From an uncultured Bacteroidota bacterium (lineage in GTDB: Bacteria; Bacteroidota; Bacteroidia; NS11-12g; UBA955): DNA of 6,538 nucleotides. Where the stretch lies: contig CAJBVU010000244.1 in the NCBI GenBank assembly GCA_903959115.1, positions 1 through 6,538 on the forward strand, given 5' to 3'. A program made the translations under genes and the position numbers. Of the stretch, positions 1 through 5,791 are shown piece by piece; the first letter of the stretch is position 1, and each line of letters starts with the position of its first letter. Under the pieces are notes generated by a model that was not told where the DNA came from, ran no database searches, and was given only the letters and a program-made list of their open reading frames with translations.

Positions 1-381
1 ACCGGACTTTTTGGCGGAGAAGGATTTATCATGCAAAAGCTGGAAGGCGATGGCTTGGCCTTTGTTCACGCAGGCGGACATGTACTTAAAAAGGAATTGG
101 CAGCAGGGGAAACGCTAAAAATAGATACCGGTTGCATCGTGGCCTTTACCGCAGGTATTAATTACGATATTCAGATGGTGCGCGGAGTTAAAAATGCAAT
201 TTTTGGTGGTGAAGGTTTGTTCTTTGCTGTCTTGAGCGGACCCGGAACTGTTTGGTTACAGAGCTTGCCCGTTTCCCGCTTGGCATCCAAAATCTTGAGC
301 TATGGCAGCCCCGGCGGACGTAGAGAAGAGGGAAGTATCCTTGGCGGATTGGGAAATATCCTAGACGGCGACGGGTACTAA
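1..381 (+). CDS. AIM24 / TIGR00266 family protein, C-terminal part (5' end outside window)
   Basis: The reading frame is open from base 1 to the TAA at 379-381. The ATG at 31 is internal: the codons before it already encode family sequence (TGLFGGEGFI), so the true start lies left of the window. The visible part has the glycine-rich beta-strand repeats of the AIM24 fold. FGGEGF (about 10-27) recurs as FGGEGL (about 202-219), and SGPGTVWLQSLPVSRLA is typical of the C-terminal end of the family. The tail is rich in Gly (GGRREEGSILGGLG). There is no signal peptide or membrane segment in the visible part. Bacterial members are conserved but have no settled biochemical role; the name comes from a yeast mitochondrial protein. 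The gene converges with the DUF5916 gene 21 bases away and is not part of that operon. The family call is fairly secure; function is unknown. Confidence 0.85.
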   Translation, partial: TGLFGGEGFIMQKLEGDGLAFVHAGGHVLKKELAAGETLKIDTGCIVAFTAGINYDIQMVRGVKNAIFGGEGLFFAVLSGPGTVWLQSLPVSRLASKILSYGSPGGRREEGSILGGLGNILDGDGY

Positions 382-402
382 TTCACCATACGGTTACGGT
401 TT

Positions 403-2763
403 CTAGTTAAACCAATACACCCATTTCGCAGCTAGGGTCCTGTACGATGCGCCCAAATACGCATTGCGATTAGGCAAAACCGATTGAAATTGGTCGTAGT
501 TCTGACTATACACCAAGAAAAAATCACTCATCGGACGGTATCTCCATTGGAATCTTACATTCACATTCATCTTCTCAGATTGCGTGTTGTACTGCAAAAA
601 TCCTGTCAAATATGTATTTGTATTGATGCTATACTCCGCTTTAAAACCAATCAAATTAATGGCCGATGTTTGACTGTCGCTCATTACCACATTGATGTGA
701 TTCCAGTTTGCATTGAACAACAACAACGGTAATTTGCGCTTGCCCAAGCCCTTCACCCGATACGATAGATTTCCTCCAAATTCATACTTCTTACCCATGA
801 AATAGCCGCCGTAAGAAGCCTCAACAAACCCACTCAATGGCTTGCGATTGTTGCTAGTAAACTCCGAATGTATAGCCGTCCATTCATATTTACCAAAAAA
901 ATATTTGCCCTCATCCAAAGGATCAAATGGTAAAAACAAATCATAATACGAGTGGTCAAAACTCACATGAAACATCGAACTGTTTTGAAAGTTCACATCC
1001 AAACCCACCTCCGACTCTGATTCAGTGCCATGAAAACTGCTATCGTAGTAGCTGCTATTGCTCGCAACCAACCCAAAGTGATTCACTATAGCATTTCGTT
1101 TGGGGTAATAATTGTACGTTATCATGGGCTCCAAACGCCAATAATCGTATTTGATGATTTTTCCAGATATGGGGTCAAAATTGTCGGTTCTAGGCACAAA
1201 GCCCGAACGTGCGCTAAACTCCTTACTCACATATTCGTGGTTCCACATGCCCGTCCAATTCAAAGATCGATACCTCAACCAAGTGGCATGCGCATAACCC
1301 TCTTTTACACCCAAACCGGGATAAAATGATTTTTGAACAAATCCTTTTCCCGCCCACAAATTGCTTTTGGTCAATAAATTGAACTCCGTTCCTGCCACTG
1401 TATTGTAATCACCCGTTTTCGACCAATTTCCGTTTCTATCTCTGAATTCAACCAATTTCCCAATTTTTTGATCGTGAACCAAAATCATCGCCACATTGCT
1501 AGCAGAAAACACTTTCTTCTGTGCAGATAATACTGTGTAATTCACACCGGGTAAAACCCCCAAAGCGCCCAAATCCTGCGATTGGGTGGTAATATTCATC
1601 GCGCCGATGCGCAAATTACTTCCCAGCTTGCCCGACATACGAACACCGCCCAAAATCGGTACGGGACCGTTGGCACCCAATCCAATTCTGCGAGAGAAAA
1701 ACGGACGAATTTGCCGAAACCCAAAATTGGCAAACAAGTCACTGTTCTCAATGAAGAACTGCCTTCGCTCCGGAAAAAACAAACTATATCTGGTGAGGTT
1801 CACCTGCTGCACATCCACATCAACTTGCGCAAAATCAGGATTCATAGTGATATCCAAATTCAAACTCCTACTCAAAGCCAATTTGGCGTCGAAGCCCACT
1901 TTCGGATTCGCGGTTACGGGATCTGTTAAAGAAGATTGTTTACCCTGTACGCCTTGAGATCCTATGCCACTCACATAGGGAATGAAAGCGAAGTTTTTGG
2001 CCTTTTTCGCCACCAAACCACCATCAAACTCCATCGAATCACAAAAAACCAATGAACTCACATTGAAATTTCTCGGCACCCGCGCACAGCAAGAAACCTC
2101 ATTGTTCTTGAAATCAAATCGAGCCACATTGAATCCCCAATGGGTCTCTCCAGGATTAAAACGAATGCTGTTTAAGGGTATCGCCATTTCAGCCACCCAA
2201 TAATTATTGTAGCGTCTCGTTGAAGAATACCACACCTGATCCCAAGCCGTTGACACACCAAATCCACCGCCGTTTTCTACCGATCCCTCTCGCTGAGAAT
2301 TGAAGGGCGTTACGCCAAACGAAAAGCCGTTTTGACCATCGTTGAAAGGACTAATTGTTAACACAACGGCATCGGTATTTGTGACGCTAAAATCTCGCTT
2401 CAAGCTTTGAATCACATAAGGCTTTTCGTTGTTGCGATTTTCGCAAACAAAAAAAGCATATAAAAACTTCTCATCGTAGGCCAATGCAAACCGTGTTTGC
2501 GTTTCCGCCAATGACGTATCGTAGGGATAATACTGAATAAATCGCCCAAGATTCTGGCCCTCAAAATTTACAAAAGCATCGTCGCCTTCGTCTTTCAAAA
2601 CACCCAAACCCTCAGCCTTTTTCCAAATCGACTCCGAAGCTTTGCCATCGACCAAAATGGCTTCTGAAGACTTTGTAATTTTTGTAGTTACCTGAGCTCC
2701 ACCATCAATAAAGGTGAATGCTGTAAATAGAAATAGAAACCACTGGGCAAGGAACCGTTTCAT
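403..2763 (-). CDS. DUF5916 outer-membrane beta-barrel protein with N-terminal CBM9-like domain
   Basis: The 786-residue product starts with a signal peptide (MKRFLAQWFLFLFTAFTF, likely cleaved near GGA/Q, residue 23-24). Residues about 35-245 resemble a family 9 carbohydrate-binding-like domain, with the usual opening ILVDGKASESIWKKA and the strand YDEKFLYAFFV. The DUF5916 hallmark follows at about 308-345: NPDFAQVDVDVQQVNLT, then FFPERRQFFIENSDLF. The rest alternates aromatic and polar residues as in an outer-membrane beta-barrel and ends in WVYWFN, with an aromatic near the C-terminus as barrels often have. Length fits the family. The ATG at 2763 is preferred over the in-frame TTG one codon upstream (2766), because that ATG shares its A with the upstream TGA stop (TGATG), a common coupling arrangement. 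Ligand and function are not known for the family; binding or transport of a glycan or other envelope substrate is only a guess. It is the last gene of the tatA-gatA operon. Confidence 0.88.
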   Translation of the reverse strand: MKRFLAQWFLFLFTAFTFIDGGAQVTTKITKSSEAILVDGKASESIWKKAEGLGVLKDEGDDAFVNFEGQNLGRFIQYYPYDTSLAETQTRFALAYDEKFLYAFFVCENRNNEKPYVIQSLKRDFSVTNTDAVVLTISPFNDGQNGFSFGVTPFNSQREGSVENGGGFGVSTAWDQVWYSSTRRYNNYWVAEMAIPLNSIRFNPGETHWGFNVARFDFKNNEVSCCARVPRNFNVSSLVFCDSMEFDGGLVAKKAKNFAFIPYVSGIGSQGVQGKQSSLTDPVTANPKVGFDAKLALSRSLNLDITMNPDFAQVDVDVQQVNLTRYSLFFPERRQFFIENSDLFANFGFRQIRPFFSRRIGLGANGPVPILGGVRMSGKLGSNLRIGAMNITTQSQDLGALGVLPGVNYTVLSAQKKVFSASNVAMILVHDQKIGKLVEFRDRNGNWSKTGDYNTVAGTEFNLLTKSNLWAGKGFVQKSFYPGLGVKEGYAHATWLRYRSLNWTGMWNHEYVSKEFSARSGFVPRTDNFDPISGKIIKYDYWRLEPMITYNYYPKRNAIVNHFGLVASNSSYYDSSFHGTESESEVGLDVNFQNSSMFHVSFDHSYYDLFLPFDPLDEGKYFFGKYEWTAIHSEFTSNNRKPLSGFVEASYGGYFMGKKYEFGGNLSYRVKGLGKRKLPLLLFNANWNHINVVMSDSQTSAINLIGFKAEYSINTNTYLTGFLQYNTQSEKMNVNVRFQWRYRPMSDFFLVYSQNYDQFQSVLPNRNAYLGASYRTLAAKWVYWFN

Positions 2764-4037
2764 CAATCAACGCCAGCTATGTTTCTTTTTTGGGCAGTAG
2801 TTAATGAATTCAGCTTCAAATAATATCCTTTTTTACTGGCCAACACGTAAAATTTAAGCGACGCGCCCACTTGTAAATTATTTCCTGAAACATGATTCCA
2901 CGATTTCAGTTGCTCCGGCGTGCAATCAAAAATATCACTCAACGTGTATACAGCATCGCCTGATTTAACTCGGTAATAAACCCATATTTTCTTATCAGCC
3001 GGTGTTGTTAAAATCGTCTTGGGAACAGGTGGCGTAACGCCTGCAGAATCAGTAACGGATTGGTCGCCCTTAGCCACCACAAGATTAATCGAAGAATCCC
3101 CTTCAACAACAGCAATTGTATCGGTTTTGATAATGGGAATAAATCCTTGCTTATTGCCTATCCAATAAATCAACGAGTCTTTCTTTGATTCATAGATACT
3201 AGCATAAGCAGAGGGCAATCGGAAGTTACATGGCGTACCAAAATAGGGTACCATATCAGCCCGAAACTCCGGATTTAGACTGCGCAAGTCTGAAAGACCA
3301 ACACCCACCTTTTCATTCAATACCTTAAAGGGTAAAACAGTTGGCACCGATTGAACAACCACCGCATCCTGCATCTCCACAGTAAAGGGCTTGATCCCAT
3401 ATTGCTTAGCATGATGCAACACAATAAGTGCAGCATAAAACTGAATCACCGGCAAACGCTCTTCAGGTTCCAATGCATCGTAAATATGATTGAAATCCAA
3501 ATCTCCGTTTAAGCCATGAATCACTTGATTCAAACGAATGGGGCCAATTCTAAAAGCGGTAATTACCTTGAGCCAATCGCCGTAAATGTGATACAAATCA
3601 TGCAAATATCTACATGCCGCCTCGGATGATTTTAAAGGATCTCGCCTTTCGTCGAACAGAGCGGTTTCCTTCAAATCATACTTCTTACCAATAGAATAAG
3701 GCAATGGCCACATGCCCGCCGCACCACTTTCATCACGATATCTAGGCTCAAAACCTGATGTACCCGCTGGAATGAATTTCACAAACCAAGGCAACCCGTA
3801 TTTCTGTGCGATGCGATCAATCGAGGCTTCGTAATACTGCAAACGACCGTAAAAAATCGAGGTGCTTTCATTCTCGTTCTTCAACCAATCCTGCACCGTA
3901 ATCTCGATATCGTTGTTATAAAAATAGGGGACCCCATTGGATTCCATTGTTTTCAAACGCAACTGCACATCATTCTGACCTACGGCCAAACCGCACACCA
4001 TTACTACCAATATAAAAATTCGCAATTTCAAGCTCAT
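2763..4037 (-). CDS. Lytic-transglycosylase-like (MltD type) LysM protein, probably catalytically inactive
   Basis: The 424-residue product has an N-terminal signal peptide (about 1-20, ending GLAVG/Q; no lipobox). An MltD-type SLT domain covers about 60-215, and a LysM domain about 354-398 (YRVKSGDAVYTLSDIF ... WNHVSGNNLQVGASL). The linker carries the LNPEFR...P motif (254-264) usual between SLT and LysM in MltD relatives. Scaffold signatures are strong: SGAAGMW (104-110), FDERRDPLKSSEAA (128-141) and YGDWL (152-156). The active-site residues are not there. The catalytic Glu of the P-x-x-E-S-x-F-x-P motif is Thr93 (PAGTSGFEP), the Gln after GxW is Pro111, AYNAGPG reads AFRIGPI (161-167), and the Tyr of the ETxxYV motif is Pro196. 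The family normally cleaves peptidoglycan glycan strands to 1,6-anhydro products; this member probably binds without cutting. It overlaps gatA by 4 bases (ATGA) and the DUF5916 gene by 1 base. The fold call is secure; inactivity is inferred. Confidence 0.87.
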   Translation of the reverse strand: MSLKLRIFILVVMVCGLAVGQNDVQLRLKTMESNGVPYFYNNDIEITVQDWLKNENESTSIFYGRLQYYEASIDRIAQKYGLPWFVKFIPAGTSGFEPRYRDESGAAGMWPLPYSIGKKYDLKETALFDERRDPLKSSEAACRYLHDLYHIYGDWLKVITAFRIGPIRLNQVIHGLNGDLDFNHIYDALEPEERLPVIQFYAALIVLHHAKQYGIKPFTVEMQDAVVVQSVPTVLPFKVLNEKVGVGLSDLRSLNPEFRADMVPYFGTPCNFRLPSAYASIYESKKDSLIYWIGNKQGFIPIIKTDTIAVVEGDSSINLVVAKGDQSVTDSAGVTPPVPKTILTTPADKKIWVYYRVKSGDAVYTLSDIFDCTPEQLKSWNHVSGNNLQVGASLKFYVLASKKGYYLKLNSLTTAQKRNIAGVD

Positions 4038-5458
4038 CCCAGGGTTTCTTCCACCAATTTTGATAAATCAAATAATTCTTGTTCCTCTAAAATCCCTGTC
4101 ATCAACTGAACACCCATTGGCAAGCCGCCTTGGGTTTTTCCCGCAGGTATTGAAATGGCCGGATTTCCTGCCAAAGGCGCTTGAACTGTGAACAAATCCG
4201 CCATATACATCGCCACCGGATTTGCCGCTTTCTCACCCAATTTAAACGCCGGTGTGCTTGTAGTTGGGAGTAAAATGGCATCCGCATTGGCCAATATTTT
4301 CTCTGTTTCCGTGCGAATGATCTGCCTTACTTTTTGCGCTTTTTCATAATACGCATCGTACTGATCACTGCTCAAAACAAACGTGCCCAACATGATTCTA
4401 CGCTTCACTTCCTCACCAAAACCTTCGGTGCGAGAAAGGACATACGTTGACTCCAAATCGTGGGCGTTTTCACTTCTTTTGCCGTACATCATACCTGAAT
4501 ACCTCGACAAATTGCTCGATGCTTCTGCCGTTGTGATCACGTAATAAACCGGAACCATATGATCCAACAAAGGGAAATCAAAATAACTCACCTCATGACC
4601 TGCTGCTTCCAACTTCGCAATCAAACCCGTCATCATCGATTTAACTTCTGGGTCAATCCCTTCACCATCGATTGCTTCGCGCATCACAGCAAATTTTGCT
4701 TTCGCCGGTGCCTTGGGCGCGGTGAATTTTGGTGCTGCCTGCTGAAACATCGAAGCGTCTTGTCCGTCTGGACCCGCCATGATTTCCGTTAACAACGCCG
4801 AATCTTCGATGCTCTTCGTCATCGGACCAATCTGGTCAAAGCTCGATGCGTAAGCCAACAATCCCCAACGAGAAATTAATCCGTAAGTGGGTTTTAACCC
4901 TACAATCCCTGTAAATGCAGCGGGCTGACGAATGGATCCTCCAGTGTCGCTACCCAAGGCTGCATGAGCCATATTCGCTTGAACCGCCACCGCACTGCCA
5001 CCGGAAGAACCTCCTGGCACACGTGACGGATCCGCCGCATTCAAGACCGGTCCAAAAGCGCTGTTTTCATTACTTGCACCCATTGCAAATTCATCACAAT
5101 TGGTACGACCAATGAAAATGGCATCCTCGTCCAACAATCGCTGAACTACTGTAGCCGAATAAATCGATTCAAATCCTTGTAAAATTTTTGAGGAAGAACT
5201 CACTTTATGGCCTTGAAACGACAAAACATCTTTCAAAGCAATCACAACACCGGCCAAACGACCTGCGGTGCCTGCTTTAACTTTACTGTCGATTTCTATC
5301 GCCCTTGCCTTTGCTTCATCATCCCAAACCTCCAAAAAGGCATTTAAATGCTGATTGTCCGCAATATTTTTTAGATAATAATCTACCAGCGCCGCGCAAG
5401 TGACACGGCCTGAGTTCAGGTCTTCCCGAATTGCTGAAATCCGGCTGTAGTGTTCCAA
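4034..5458 (-). CDS. gatA: Asp-tRNA(Asn)/Glu-tRNA(Gln) amidotransferase subunit A
   Basis: This is the amidase subunit of GatCAB, which releases ammonia from glutamine so that GatB can convert misacylated Glu-tRNA(Gln), and often Asp-tRNA(Asn), to the amide form in the cytoplasm. The 474 residues span the normal family length. The amidase-signature triad is complete: Lys76 (IALKDV), Ser151 (PGGSSGGSA) and Ser175 (GSDTGGSIRQPA). The GatA-specific stretch SRWGLLAYASSFDQIGP follows at about 196-212. EVKRRIMLGTF (350-360) and YMADLFTVQAPLAGNPA (418-434) hold the Arg and Asp that align with the glutamine-binding residues of Staphylococcus aureus GatA. The start is TTG at 5458: the first in-frame ATG is near codon 125, far inside the catalytic core, and the N-terminus from this TTG (EHYSRISAIREDLNSG) matches usual GatA N-termini. 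It begins 2 bases after the tatA stop. gatB and gatC are not in the window, so they are probably unlinked. Confidence 0.97.
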   Translation of the reverse strand: MEHYSRISAIREDLNSGRVTCAALVDYYLKNIADNQHLNAFLEVWDDEAKARAIEIDSKVKAGTAGRLAGVVIALKDVLSFQGHKVSSSSKILQGFESIYSATVVQRLLDEDAIFIGRTNCDEFAMGASNENSAFGPVLNAADPSRVPGGSSGGSAVAVQANMAHAALGSDTGGSIRQPAAFTGIVGLKPTYGLISRWGLLAYASSFDQIGPMTKSIEDSALLTEIMAGPDGQDASMFQQAAPKFTAPKAPAKAKFAVMREAIDGEGIDPEVKSMMTGLIAKLEAAGHEVSYFDFPLLDHMVPVYYVITTAEASSNLSRYSGMMYGKRSENAHDLESTYVLSRTEGFGEEVKRRIMLGTFVLSSDQYDAYYEKAQKVRQIIRTETEKILANADAILLPTTSTPAFKLGEKAANPVAMYMADLFTVQAPLAGNPAISIPAGKTQGGLPMGVQLMTGILEEQELFDLSKLVEETLG

Positions 5459-5469
5459 GATTACTCTTT
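5456..5469 (-). promoter_or_regulatory. Ribosome-binding site and TTG start of gatA
   Basis: On the minus strand the end of tatA reads AAAGAG-TAATC-TTG. The purine-rich AAAGAG (5469-5464) lies 5 bases before the TTG and overlaps the last codons and stop of tatA. It is a weak Shine-Dalgarno match, so initiation of gatA probably relies on ribosomes finishing tatA. No ATG or GTG lies nearby in frame, which makes TTG the only reasonable start. Confidence 0.5.
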
Positions 5470-5670
5470 GTTTTCTTTTGGATCTTCGTTCATTCCCTTG
5501 CGAATCTCGGTGCCAACGTTATTCTTAGCATCTTGAAACTCTCTAATACCACGGCCCAAACCGCGCATTAATTCAGGAATTTTTTTGCCACCAAAAAGCA
5601 ACAAAACGAGAACCAAAAGAATGATCATTTCTTGGCCACCCAAAAAAGATAATAAATGAAATGTGTTCAT
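5461..5670 (-). CDS. tatA: Sec-independent (twin-arginine) translocase subunit TatA/TatE
   Basis: This is a pore-forming subunit of the twin-arginine translocation system, which exports folded proteins across the inner membrane. The 69-residue protein has the full TatA layout. A short N-terminal periplasmic stretch with Gln-Glu (13-14) precedes one transmembrane helix (about 15-25, MIILLVLVLLL). The FGGKKIPEL hinge (26-34) carries the conserved Phe-Gly and Pro, the amphipathic helix contains RGLGRGIREFQDA, and the tail is charged and disordered (NEDPKENKE). The ATG at 5670 gives the normal N-terminal length; Met15 would cut into the helix. It is the first gene of the four-gene minus-strand block, 121 bases after the Fe-S gene and 2 bases before gatA. 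TatC is not in the window. TatA, TatB and TatE cannot always be separated by sequence, but this length and tail fit TatA. Confidence 0.95.
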   Translation of the reverse strand: MNTFHLLSFLGGQEMIILLVLVLLLFGGKKIPELMRGLGRGIREFQDAKNNVGTEIRKGMNEDPKENKE

Positions 5671-5677
5671 TGCCCTT

Positions 5678-5685
5678 CAAAAATA
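5678..5685 (-). promoter_or_regulatory. Candidate Bacteroidota -7 promoter element upstream of tatA
   Basis: The minus strand reads TATTTTTG, an exact match to the Bacteroidota -7 consensus TAnnTTTG, ending 7 bases before the tatA ATG. A start of transcription a few bases downstream would give a leaderless or nearly leaderless tatA message. No clear TTG-type -33 element was found at the expected distance, and the motif is short and AT-rich, so chance is a real alternative. An AAGGG lies only 2 bases before the ATG, too close for a normal Shine-Dalgarno. The remainder of the 5671-5791 gap shows no gene and no convincing terminator. Confidence 0.3.
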
Positions 5686-5791
5686 CGACAAAACTGCGAG
5701 GGTTGTTTCCCTTTTTTCAGAATACCAAGAACCCAATAGCGATTCCTTTCTTCAGTTCGTCAAAATCTACTCCGTTCAACCCAAAACAAGC

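Larger units (their letters stand above)
403..5670 (-). other. Probable four-gene operon tatA - gatA - SLT/LysM pseudoenzyme - DUF5916 barrel
   Basis: All four genes run on the minus strand with junctions of +2 bases (TAA-TC-TTG), a 4-base overlap (ATGA at 4037-4034) and a 1-base overlap (TGATG at 2765-2761). Such spacing leaves no room for internal promoters or terminators between genes and points to translational coupling. The block ends by facing the AIM24 gene; the 21 bases between them hold no recognisable strong terminator. Confidence 0.75.

Noticed and set aside
389..400. Tandem TACGGT-TACGGT repeat in the convergent gap
   Set aside because: Two copies of a 6-base unit are easily found by chance and no further copies are present.
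398..413. Inverted repeat GGTTT-CTAGTT-AAACC between the convergent AIM24 and DUF5916 genes, as a terminator
   Set aside because: The stem is only 5 AT-rich pairs, contains the DUF5916 stop in its loop, and has no T-run on either strand.
1586..1957. Plus-strand open frames of 115-123 codons at 1582-1957, and others at 484-732, 1030-1329 and 1982-2203
   Set aside because: They lie antisense within the DUF5916 gene, have no recognisable domains or start signals, and are explained by the opposite strand's coding bias.
2764..2766. TTG one codon upstream as the start of the DUF5916 gene
   Set aside because: The adjacent ATG shares a base with the upstream stop codon and is the stronger initiation codon; the TTG adds one residue only.
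4102..4287. Minus-strand 61-codon frame inside gatA
   Set aside because: It is an alternative frame of a well-supported gene, with an Arg/Trp-rich composition typical of out-of-frame translation.
5699..5716. Plus-strand AGGG-TTGTTT-CCCT followed by six T, resembling a small intrinsic terminator
   Set aside because: The stem has 4 pairs, and there is no plus-strand gene that would need it. On the minus strand, where the genes lie, the T-run is in front of rather than behind the stem.
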